A stretch of 64,000 bases of DNA from Altererythrobacter sp. Root672 (GTDB lineage: Bacteria > Pseudomonadota > Alphaproteobacteria > Sphingomonadales > Sphingomonadaceae): assembly GCF_001427865.1 (NCBI RefSeq), contig NZ_LMHH01000001.1, positions 2,170,001-2,234,000 of the forward strand. The letters run 5' to 3'. The position numbers and the translations under genes were made by a program. The notes below the pieces were generated by a model. It was not told the DNA's origin and did not search any database. It saw nothing but the letters and a program-made list of their open reading frames with translations. Positions 26,966-35,102 of the stretch are shown piece by piece (the first letter of the stretch is position 1; every line of letters starts with the position of its first letter).

Positions 26966-27999
26966 GCGGGATTGGCTCCGGAAATGGCGCTTCTCAGGAT
27001 CGGACGAGGCCCCGCGCCGAAGCGCAGGTCGTGCCGGTCGACAAATGACCTCAGGATATCCGGCTGGTGTACTGTGGTGAGCCGGCGAGAGTCTTTCAGG
27101 CTCCGTGCATCTAGGTGCGGCGCCAGCAGCTCGATCAGCCGACCAGTGTAGTTGCGCAGCAGCGCCCCGTGGGGGATGGCGATCTTGGTGCTCGACGCCT
27201 TGAAGAACTTGTTCGACCCGGCGACCGTAGCGAAGGCGTCGTCGGGTCCGTTCTCTATCGCCATCTGAGCAACGATCCCCACGCCCATGCCGAGCTTGAC
27301 GTAAGTCTTGATCACGTCTGCATCGACAGCGGAGAGATGGAAGTCAGGCTGGAGGCCAGCGCTGGCGAACGCGGCGTCGATGTTCGAGCGGCCGGTAAAC
27401 TCCGGCGTGTAGGTGACGATCGGGTAGCGCACGAGATCGGCCAAGGTGGGCGATTTGACCCGCGCTAGCGGATGCTCATGCGGAACAATGGCCACGTGCT
27501 CCCAGGTGAAGCAAGGGAACGTCTGCAACCCCGGCTCGCCATCGACCGCTTCGGTCGCCACGCCGAGATCGGCCTCTCCTCGCAAGAGCATGTCGACCAC
27601 CAGGCTCGGGCTGCCTTGCCGCAGCTCTACCTCGACATCCGGGAACTCCCGACTGAAGCGGACGAGCACTTGCGGCAGGACATAGTTCGCCTGGTTGTGC
27701 GTCGTGGCGATCGTCAGGCGGCCCTTGTCGGCCTGCACGAACTGTTCGGACAGCCGCTTGAGGTTCTCCGATTCCTGCAGCAGCCGATCGATCACTTGCG
27801 CGGCGCTGTGCCCGGCTTCGGTCAGGCCCACCAGGCGCTTGCCTCGGCGGACGAAGATCTCGATCCCGAGTTCGGCCTCGAGCTCCTTGATCTGCTTGCT
27901 GACCCCGGATTGCGAGGTGAAAAGCTCGTTCGCGACCTTGGTCAGGTTGAGATCGTTCTGAACCGCAGCGCGAATGTATCGGAGTTGCTGGAAGTTCAT
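26962..27999 (-). CDS. CysB-like LysR-type transcriptional regulator
   Basis: A 345-residue LysR protein beginning MNFQQLRYIRAAVQNDLNLT with the helix-turn-helix SQSGVSKQIKELEAELGIEI, almost the E. coli CysB pattern, followed by a LysR substrate domain (about 92-300). CysB/Cbl proteins respond to N-acetylserine or sulfur limitation. Here it is the first gene of the sulfite-oxidation operon, overlapping sorA by ATGA, so it probably controls its own operon. The C-terminal tail of about 25 residues past the LysR domain is unusual but not diagnostic. Confidence 0.85.
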   Translation of the reverse strand: MNFQQLRYIRAAVQNDLNLTKVANELFTSQSGVSKQIKELEAELGIEIFVRRGKRLVGLTEAGHSAAQVIDRLLQESENLKRLSEQFVQADKGRLTIATTHNQANYVLPQVLVRFSREFPDVEVELRQGSPSLVVDMLLRGEADLGVATEAVDGEPGLQTFPCFTWEHVAIVPHEHPLARVKSPTLADLVRYPIVTYTPEFTGRSNIDAAFASAGLQPDFHLSAVDADVIKTYVKLGMGVGIVAQMAIENGPDDAFATVAGSNKFFKASSTKIAIPHGALLRNYTGRLIELLAPHLDARSLKDSRRLTTVHQPDILRSFVDRHDLRFGAGPRPILRSAISGANPA

Positions 28000-28229
28000 C
28001 GAGTGCCCGCCTTGATGAAAGCGGCGCGACGGCTGTTCAAACCGTTGAATACACGGATTTTCCGAGCTCGCGCCACCATACCACCTACAGATTCAGAGGA
28101 GCAGCATCCGGCGTCGGGTAGCTTTCTCTACCGATTTGATTGAGAATCGGCTTGCTGACAAGCCTGAAAGGGCAGACCGGTCTCAAACGGCGGCAAGGAA
28201 ATCTTCCATCGTCCCAAGGCAGCAACAGG

Positions 28230-29804
28230 TCAGAACATCACGACCCAGTCGGTCAGGAACACCCAGCCGTTGCCGCCCACGGGAATGGGCAAGTGGTACC
28301 CGCCTACAGGAGAGCGATCCAGCTTGAGGGTCTGGAAGTTCACGTGCATCTCACGCCGCCTGAACGGGTAGACGTTCACGCCGAACGAATACTCGGTCGG
28401 ATTGCCGTTCGCGCCCCAGATCTTCGAGGCCGTAGCGTAGACCTGCAGCAGGTCCTTGATCGGCATGGCCGAGGCTTGCACGACGAAGCCGTTGTCGGTG
28501 ATGCTGTCGACCGGGACGAAACCGATCGTCTTGAAGTCGTCCACCCAGCGCCAGTACCACTGCCCTTCGAGCGAGAAGCCTTGGTATTTCACCCCGACGT
28601 CGACACTCGCCATCTGGAGGCGGGCTTGTTCGAGCTTTCCCCCTGTCATGAACGGGTCGGGGCTGAACAGCAGGGTACCGTCGGTCAGCCTGATCTGGGC
28701 GTTCTCGAAGGAATCGTCGCGTGGCTGGCCTTGCGCGGTTTCGGTGCTGCGCGTGTAGTTCACGCCGATAAAGGTCGCGACTTTCTCGTGGTAATCGTAG
28801 TCGCCAAAGCCGTTGAGCGCACCAAACTCTCCGGTCGTGGGCATCCACCACAGGGCGCCGGACATGGTATCGAACTTGTTGTCCAACTGCCTGGAACTGA
28901 CGCCGAGTGTCGACAGGTTGTTGCCGATCATGGCCCGGTATTCGAGGCCCGGCACGATTTCGCCGGATACGTCGATGCCGCTCGTATAAGATGCTCGGTA
29001 GAACTCGTCGGCCATCACCCGGTTGTCGTGGCGCAGCCAATTGGGGAAGCTCCAGTTAGTGCTCCGCGTGCTCGGCAGTGGCATGATGCCGGCGGTGACC
29101 TTGAAGTGCTTCGAGAAATTGTAGCGCAGGAACCCTGCGAGAACGACTTGGGCCCCTTCGCCCTGGTTGGCGTTGTTGGTCCAGGCGAAGAGCAGATACT
29201 GGAACTTGGGGTCGAACAGCCAACCCTTGAAATTGAGGCTCACCTTGTTGAGCTGGACCTCGTTGCGAAGGTCGATCGTCAAATCTCGGCCGAAGCTGTC
29301 GGTGTAGGTTTCATCGAGGGCGTTCTGGTTCACGTAACGCGCATAAGTCGTGAAGCTGATGTAGAGCGCGGCGTCATCGTCATCGACGACCACGAAGCCT
29401 GCCCCCGGCTGGTAGGTGCCGGATCGTTCCTGGCGTTCGAGGAACCCAGCCGGTCCGCCTCCTTCTGGCGTCGCAGCCTGGGCCAGCTGGGTGTCCTGGG
29501 CTTGCCCATCCTGTGTGACGACGACGGGAGCGGGTGCGGTAACGCCTTGCGCCGCTGGAGCAGCGGCAGGCTCCGCGGGCGGTGGTGGTTCCTCCATGCC
29601 GAGCCGTTTTTCGAGAGCTTCGATCCGCGCATCAAACTCTCGCCGGGATTGCTGTAGCTCGCGGAGCTCTGCCTGGATCGCCGCGCGGTCCTCGGGGGTG
29701 ATGGCGGTTTCCTGCGCCTGCGCGGCAAAGGGAAACGCCAGGGCCGCAAGGGAAAGGGAAGCCCTCAACCAGGCCGGTCGTAACCATCGTCCGTTGTTGG
29801 ACAT
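28230..29804 (-). CDS. Outer-membrane porin with N-terminal coiled coil (OprO/OprP-like)
   Basis: A 524-residue exported protein: signal peptide ending at FAAQAQE (about residue 30), a coiled coil (about 36-70, RAAIQAELRELQQSRREF), a Pro/Ala-rich linker, then a barrel rich in aromatic girdles (DDDDAALYISFTTYARYVNQ, WSFPNWLRHDNRV) ending ...FLTDWVVMF with C-terminal Phe. It is like phosphate-selective OprO/OprP porins, but the substrate is unclear. ATG 29804 has GGAGGGAAA immediately upstream; the frame to 29861 was not used. It follows the amidohydrolase gene by 99 bases, probably in one operon. Confidence 0.75.
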   Translation of the reverse strand: MSNNGRWLRPAWLRASLSLAALAFPFAAQAQETAITPEDRAAIQAELRELQQSRREFDARIEALEKRLGMEEPPPPAEPAAAPAAQGVTAPAPVVVTQDGQAQDTQLAQAATPEGGGPAGFLERQERSGTYQPGAGFVVVDDDDAALYISFTTYARYVNQNALDETYTDSFGRDLTIDLRNEVQLNKVSLNFKGWLFDPKFQYLLFAWTNNANQGEGAQVVLAGFLRYNFSKHFKVTAGIMPLPSTRSTNWSFPNWLRHDNRVMADEFYRASYTSGIDVSGEIVPGLEYRAMIGNNLSTLGVSSRQLDNKFDTMSGALWWMPTTGEFGALNGFGDYDYHEKVATFIGVNYTRSTETAQGQPRDDSFENAQIRLTDGTLLFSPDPFMTGGKLEQARLQMASVDVGVKYQGFSLEGQWYWRWVDDFKTIGFVPVDSITDNGFVVQASAMPIKDLLQVYATASKIWGANGNPTEYSFGVNVYPFRRREMHVNFQTLKLDRSPVGGYHLPIPVGGNGWVFLTDWVVMF

Positions 29805-29903
29805 TTTCCCTCCGCGGCCGGTGCGCTTCGACCAACCTATGCTTCCGCTGAGGGCGTTCACTCGGGTTTTCTCTCAGAAGCGCCGGTATTTACCCTGAGG
29901 CGT

Positions 29904-31001
29904 TCAGCGAGGAACATTGGCGCTTTCCCACGCCCGCACCTTGGCGCGTCCGGCGTCGAACAGCCGCTCGTAGTTCCCGAGGGTAATCGCCTGCCGCGTG
30001 TCAAGTCGGATCTGGCCGAAGATGCCGTCCCACAGGTGGAACACCCGCAAGTTGGCCTCGATGTTCGGTGGCGCCACATTGTCGGTGCCGAACAGGAACC
30101 GCTGCGGGTACTTGTCGAACAGCTGCGCCGTGCGCCTCATCGTCTCGGGCGAGGTAATGGCGTACTTGGCGACCTCGTCCCAGCTGATGTCGAAGTAGAC
30201 GTGCGCCAGCTGCGGGTCCGCGAGTATCTGGTCGACCAGTTCAAGGTGATTGGGCGGCCGCTCCCCGTTCGGCCCTGGATCCTGGACCGGTTCGGGCGAG
30301 ACCACGCGGCCTAGTCCGGTATGCGCCCAGATGATCGTCGTCTTGGGGTGGCGCAGCAGAAGCTCGCGCATCTGAGTGTAGTAGATGGGCAGGGCGTTGC
30401 CCTTGGCGAACGGCACGTCGATGTCGCAGTGGAGGATGACGACCAGCCCCACCTCACCCGCCAGATCGAGGATATTGTCGAGCGCGGGATTGAGCAGCGA
30501 GGCGGTCTCTCCCGCCACTTTGCTCGACACGAACTCCTTGTGCACGCTGAACTCGCCGATGCCGGTGAACACGCCGGGGTAGATCGTCAGCACGCGGCGG
30601 ATGTGGTCGACCGCGTACATGTCGGCCGGATTGAACCCGGTAATCATCGGGTCGAGCCGAGCGCGCTGGTCGGGCGGTAGTGCCAGGTACTCGGTCGCGA
30701 TTATCGCGTCGGTGAAGCTGTAGTAGTAAAGCGAGGCGTCGGACTGCAGGTAATAAGTCGGCGCGAAATCGCCCGAGTTCGGGTGGTACCAGATCTGCTG
30801 CAGCGGAATCCCGAACAGGGTCGAGCGCTTGACCGTGTTCCCCATCATCTGGACGTACTGCGCCGCCGTCAGCCCGCGCTGGATGTAGTTGGTCAGGTGA
30901 AAGTGGGAGTCACTGTAGAGGTAACCCCCGCTGTCCTGCGGGATCGCAGGCGTGCTGACGAGCGCAGCCCCAAGAGCGGCAAGTGCTGCGACCCCGCGCA
31001 C
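29904..31001 (-). CDS. Amidohydrolase family protein
   Basis: A 365-residue TIM-barrel metal hydrolase of the COG2159-like amidohydrolase group. Metal ligands: HxH in SDSHFHL (about residue 33-35), His in ILHCDIDV, His in WAHTGLG and Asp in FGTDNVAP. A hydrophobic start (VAALAALGAALVSTPAIPQ) suggests export. GTG 31001 is chosen because GAGGGG precedes it by 7 bases and it lies just after the glutaminase stop; the longer frame upstream is inside glsA. Reaction unknown; cleavage or decarboxylation of an amide or aromatic acid is typical for the family. Confidence 0.8.
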   Translation of the reverse strand: MRGVAALAALGAALVSTPAIPQDSGGYLYSDSHFHLTNYIQRGLTAAQYVQMMGNTVKRSTLFGIPLQQIWYHPNSGDFAPTYYLQSDASLYYYSFTDAIIATEYLALPPDQRARLDPMITGFNPADMYAVDHIRRVLTIYPGVFTGIGEFSVHKEFVSSKVAGETASLLNPALDNILDLAGEVGLVVILHCDIDVPFAKGNALPIYYTQMRELLLRHPKTTIIWAHTGLGRVVSPEPVQDPGPNGERPPNHLELVDQILADPQLAHVYFDISWDEVAKYAITSPETMRRTAQLFDKYPQRFLFGTDNVAPPNIEANLRVFHLWDGIFGQIRLDTRQAITLGNYERLFDAGRAKVRAWESANVPR

Positions 31002-31012
31002 GCCGATTCCCC

Positions 31013-32062
31013 TCAACCGAACTGGGCGTAGGGGTTGGCCTTGAGCTCGTTGACGATGTCGATGATCGCCTTCTGCCCACGCACGCTGTTGCCCGCGTCG
31101 TCGAGTGGCGGCGCGAACGTGCCGATGCCGAACTTGCCGGGCACAACCGCGAGGATCCCGCCGCCCACGCCGCTCTTGGCCGGAACGCCGCCGGTGTGGA
31201 ACGCCCACTTCCCGCTGTCGTCGTACATGCCCGCGGTCGCCATGATCGCGAGCACGCCGGGCACGATGCTCGGATCGAGAACCTGCTTCTTGGTCACCGG
31301 ATTGCGCCCGCCGAACGCCAGGGTCGCCGCCATCGTGGCGAGGTCGACGGCGTTCACATTGATCGAGCACTGCCGGGTGTAGAGATCGACCGCCACCGCC
31401 GGATCGGACGGGAACCGCTCATAGGCGGACATCAGCGAGCCGATCGCCCGGTTGCGCTGGTTGGTGGCGGCTTCGGATTGATAGACCGGCTGGTTCACCT
31501 GCAGCTGGCGCCCAGCCATGTCGGAGTGGATGCCGATGATCTTGTTCCACACCTCGTCGGGCGTACCTTTGACGTTGCCCACCGTGGCAATGGCGCCCGG
31601 GTTGACCAGTGGGTTCATCTCCTTGCCGCGATATTGCTCGACCGCGGTGATCGAATTGAACACCTGGCCGGTCGCATCCACGCCCACGCTGTCCTCGATC
31701 AGCTTCGAGCCCGACTCCTGCATCACCAGTGCGGCAGTGATCGGCTTGGAGACCGACTGGATCGAGAACTCCTGCTTGGAATCCCCGGCCTGATAGACCG
31801 TGCCGTCGGCGGTTACGATCGCGATGCCGAAGAAGTTCGACGGCACTTCGGCCAGCGCCGGAATGTAGTCGGCGTTCTTGCCTTCGTTGAGGCCGCGATA
31901 CTTGCCGTAGGCACTATCGAGCGCAGCCTGGATCGCGCTGGATGACGGGCCAGAACCGCGGCCCTGCGCGAAGGCGACCTCTGGAACGCCAACAACGCCC
32001 GCCACTGCACCAAGCGCCAGTACGCCCATCAACTGGCGGCGATCAAGATCGAAATCAGCCAT
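31013..32062 (-). CDS. glsA: Glutaminase A with export signal
   Basis: A 349-residue serine-dependent glutaminase (L-glutamine to glutamate and ammonia). Catalytic Ser and Lys are in EFSIQSVSKPIT (SxxK, near residue 100); NPLVNPGAIAT and the C-terminal SGVGGGILAVVPGKFGIG are family landmarks. Unusual for this enzyme, an N-terminal LDRRQLMGVLALGAVAGVVG segment reads as a twin-arginine signal, so the enzyme should work in the periplasm. It lies between a DcaP-like porin (27 bases upstream) and an amidohydrolase (11 bases downstream), suggesting use of glutamine or related amides from outside. Confidence 0.9.
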   Translation of the reverse strand: MADFDLDRRQLMGVLALGAVAGVVGVPEVAFAQGRGSGPSSSAIQAALDSAYGKYRGLNEGKNADYIPALAEVPSNFFGIAIVTADGTVYQAGDSKQEFSIQSVSKPITAALVMQESGSKLIEDSVGVDATGQVFNSITAVEQYRGKEMNPLVNPGAIATVGNVKGTPDEVWNKIIGIHSDMAGRQLQVNQPVYQSEAATNQRNRAIGSLMSAYERFPSDPAVAVDLYTRQCSINVNAVDLATMAATLAFGGRNPVTKKQVLDPSIVPGVLAIMATAGMYDDSGKWAFHTGGVPAKSGVGGGILAVVPGKFGIGTFAPPLDDAGNSVRGQKAIIDIVNELKANPYAQFG

Positions 32063-32089
32063 CGCTATCTTCCCTGTCGCTCGTGTGTG

Positions 32090-33496
32090 TCAGTCGCCCC
32101 AGATGTCCTTGCTGGAGAACGACGCCTTGAAGCTGGTCTGCAAGCGCAGGTCGTCGCCTTGCGCGCCATCGTTGTCGGTCCGCTGGCCCCACAGCAGTTC
32201 GATGCCTGCCAGGAGCCGGCTCTCGGGCTGCCACAGCAGGTTGACCGAAGCGTACTCGCCTCTGTGGAAGGCTGTCGGGTCCTGGAAGTTGGTGTTGTCG
32301 ACCTGCGTGAAGCTGTAGCCGAGCGCCGAAGTCAGCTGATCGGTCCACTGCATTTCGATGTAGCCGGTGACACCCAGCAGCTCGACCGCTTGGGCTTCGA
32401 GCAGGGTCCCGGCGACGGGTGGCGGCGGGAAGATCGGTGGCACTGGGCCGAGTTGTGCCGAAGGCGCCAGGTCCATGCCGCCGTCGTTCATGTAGCTGGC
32501 GATGCCTTCGCCGTAGACGACGCCGCCGCGGAACGTCACCGGCGCGAACTTGAGCACGGTTGTGCCGTTCAACCCCCAGCCCAACTCGCTGCCAGAGGGC
32601 TCGTTGTCCGGCGTCCCGGCCGTGTCGTAGCCAACCTTGCGCAAGACACCGGCGAGTTGCACGTGACCCCAGTCACCGCCATAGCGGACTTGGCCGGTCA
32701 GGTCGGGAAGCTCCTCGGTGCCGCGCAAGTTCTCTGCCACTTCGGGTGAGACCAACCTGATCGAGCCCGGATCGACGTCGTTGTTCGGCTGTTCGAGGCC
32801 GATCTTGGCCGTCCACCCGCCGCCGTTCACCAGGGTCAGGGCGATCTGCGGGTTACGGATGAAAACCATCCCCGCCGGGCCCCAGTAGTCGACGACGTTG
32901 GGAAAGATATCGCCGTCCATGAACAGGGTGTTGGTCTGCCCGGCCAGGATCGGACCCCACTTGGCATAGGCGTGCCGCAGGCGAAACGTCGTTTGACCTT
33001 CGTCGACACCAACGCCGTAGAGGTCGAATTCAAACTTGGCTTCGTAGGGCTTGCCGGCGATCGTGCCGTCCGCCTTCACGCCAAGGCGGGACTGGCGGGC
33101 GCTGGCGATGAACTGGCCGTCGCTGCCAAATTGGCCCTCGGTGGTGGGAATCTTCGAAGGACGCAGCGTGGCATCCCAGCTGGGATTCACGCGGTTGAAG
33201 TCCTGGATCAGATCGACCTGGGCAAACCCGTAGAGTTCGAGGTTGTGGTCGCTGCCGATTCCGCCGCCGCCGCTATCGGCTGGCCTGCTTGCGGCAGCCT
33301 GCGCGGCCTGGGCGGCTTGCTGCTGTTGTTGCGCGTCCGCCTGGGCCCGTGCAGCCACTTGAGACTCTAGCTCGGCGAGGCGCTGCCGAAGAGCCTCGAA
33401 CTCGGCCCTTTCGGCCGGTGTCATTCCTGATTGAGCTTGAGCCGGCACCGCTGCCACAACCGCGCTCGCCGCGACGAAAGCCAGAATCCTGCGCAT
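32090..33496 (-). CDS. DcaP-family trimeric outer-membrane porin
   Basis: A 468-residue exported porin: signal peptide to residue 22 (VPAQAQS), coiled coil with a Gln run (QADAQQQQQAAQAAQAAA), then LYGFAQVDLIQDFNRVNP, RQSRLGVKADGT, EAKFEFDLYG and AYAKWGPILAGQTNTLFMDG, the DcaP pattern. DcaP trimers take up dicarboxylates or aromatic acids. First gene of the porin-glutaminase-amidohydrolase-porin unit. Confidence 0.8.
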   Translation of the reverse strand: MRRILAFVAASAVVAAVPAQAQSGMTPAERAEFEALRQRLAELESQVAARAQADAQQQQQAAQAAQAAASRPADSGGGGIGSDHNLELYGFAQVDLIQDFNRVNPSWDATLRPSKIPTTEGQFGSDGQFIASARQSRLGVKADGTIAGKPYEAKFEFDLYGVGVDEGQTTFRLRHAYAKWGPILAGQTNTLFMDGDIFPNVVDYWGPAGMVFIRNPQIALTLVNGGGWTAKIGLEQPNNDVDPGSIRLVSPEVAENLRGTEELPDLTGQVRYGGDWGHVQLAGVLRKVGYDTAGTPDNEPSGSELGWGLNGTTVLKFAPVTFRGGVVYGEGIASYMNDGGMDLAPSAQLGPVPPIFPPPPVAGTLLEAQAVELLGVTGYIEMQWTDQLTSALGYSFTQVDNTNFQDPTAFHRGEYASVNLLWQPESRLLAGIELLWGQRTDNDGAQGDDLRLQTSFKASFSSKDIWGD

Positions 33497-33692
33497 TCTG
33501 CTTGCCCCTCATGAGAAAGGTCGCTCCCTGCGACCTATCCAATTCAAGAAGCTGGACTATGAACTTGGGGAAAGGGGAACCAATCAGAAGAATCCCGAAG
33601 TCAGGTCGGGGATCATTACCTAGGAGCGCCGTCTTCTCTTGCTAGCCGCACTCTCACGACCAGAAGTCCTTTAAAGGCAAGACTTTCAGAGC

Positions 33693-35102
33693 TCAGTCAG
33701 CTTCACTGACCTCGACACTCGGCGTGGCAACGGCGCTGTCCGACCCCAGCGCGCGATAGAGGTCGATCCGATTGCGCACCCCGATCAGCAAGACCGCCGC
33801 CTCACGCTGCCGAGCGATGTAGAGACTGCGCTGCGCGTCGAGGTTGGCGAGGAAGCTGTCGATGCCGCCGCGATAGCGGGCTTCGGTCAGGCGAGCGGTA
33901 TCGGCCGTCGCGTCGCTGCTCACACGCGCCGCGCGTAGGCGTTCGCCGATAGTGCCCTGCACGGCGAGCGCGTCAGCCACCTCGCGGAAGGCCGTCTGGA
34001 TGGCACGCTCATACGCGGCGAGCGCGGCGTCGCGCTGCGCTTCGCTTACCTCGACATTGGCGCGGCGGCCGCCTCCATCGAAAATCGTGTAGACGGCATC
34101 GACCCCGAGCGTCGTCGGGAATGCGCCGCCAGTGAACAGCGTGCCGAGCGTATCGCTCGCCACACCGACCAGGCCTGTCAGCGAGATGCGCGGGAACATC
34201 TCGGCGCGGGCCACGCCGATGTCGGCGTTGGCGGCGCGCAGCAGGTATTCGGCCTCGACGATATCCGGCCGGCGCAACAGCACCGCGGAATCGAGGCCTG
34301 CCGGCAAAGTCGCGACCGAGGCGAAGACCTCGTCGAGCCCGGACGGAAGCAATGCCGGATCGACCGGACCGCCGACCAGTAACCGGATCAGGTTCTCGTC
34401 CTGCGCTACGGCGGTAGTCTGCGCCGCGAAATCACCCTCGGCGGTCGCCAGCACCTGCTCGGCCTGGCGCACGTCGGTGCGCGGGGCGATGCCGCCTTCG
34501 AGCCGTGCCTGGGTCAACTGAACGGCGCGGCGGGCATTGGCGGCGGTGTCGGCGGCGATCGCCAGCAGCTCGCGGTCGGCGGCATAGGTCGCCCAGGCAT
34601 CGGCGAGGTCAGCGACCAACCCGATACGCACAGTGCGACCCGAAGCCTCGGTCGCCAGCATGCGCTCGCGCTCGGCCGCGGTGGCATTGGCCAGGCGCCC
34701 GAACAGGTCGAGCTCGAAGCTCGCGATACCGCCCTGGAGCGCGTAGCTCTCGCTGTCGGCTCCCTCGCGGGTGAGGTAGTCGGCCGAGGCGCTCACGCCC
34801 ACCTCGGGGAACTGGTTGGACCGCACGACACCAACCCGAGCGCGTGCCGCCGTGAGGTTGGCGGCAGCGATACGCACATCGCGGTTGTTGACCAGCGCCT
34901 GGCCGATCAGCGCCTGCAGCCGAGGGTCCTGGAACACGTCGCGATAGGAGACCTCGGGCAGCGCCGCTTCGGTCTGGGTCAGGTAAGCATCACCGGCAGG
35001 CCAGGACACCGGCACCGGCGCATCGGGCCGCGCATAGTCGGGCGCCAGCGAACAGCCGCCCAGTGCCAAGGCCAGCAGGCTCACGGAAACGAAGCGGTTC
35101 AA
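33693..35102 (-). CDS. RND efflux outer-membrane channel, NodT family
   Basis: A 469-residue outer-membrane lipoprotein: LALALGGCSLAPDY lipobox (Cys near 17), then two TolC-like repeats with RDVRIAAANLTAARARVG, AELDLFGRLANA-type and RARYRGGIDSF-type helices. It forms the exit duct of the pump encoded just upstream. The start is TTG 35102, overlapping the pump's stop as TTGA; the larger frame to 35603 is inside the pump gene. Ends ...ATPSVEVSEAD. Confidence 0.9.
   Translation of the reverse strand: MNRFVSVSLLALALGGCSLAPDYARPDAPVPVSWPAGDAYLTQTEAALPEVSYRDVFQDPRLQALIGQALVNNRDVRIAAANLTAARARVGVVRSNQFPEVGVSASADYLTREGADSESYALQGGIASFELDLFGRLANATAAERERMLATEASGRTVRIGLVADLADAWATYAADRELLAIAADTAANARRAVQLTQARLEGGIAPRTDVRQAEQVLATAEGDFAAQTTAVAQDENLIRLLVGGPVDPALLPSGLDEVFASVATLPAGLDSAVLLRRPDIVEAEYLLRAANADIGVARAEMFPRISLTGLVGVASDTLGTLFTGGAFPTTLGVDAVYTIFDGGGRRANVEVSEAQRDAALAAYERAIQTAFREVADALAVQGTIGERLRAARVSSDATADTARLTEARYRGGIDSFLANLDAQRSLYIARQREAAVLLIGVRNRIDLYRALGSDSAVATPSVEVSEAD

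Noticed and set aside
29904-31370. Extended 488-codon version of the amidohydrolase
   Set aside because: Residues before about 124 are the out-of-frame reading of glsA; GTG 31001 with a good ribosome site fits better.
30983-31945. Plus-strand frame of 320 codons over the glutaminase gene
   Set aside because: Rich in Arg, His and Val, no family match, and glsA is well supported.
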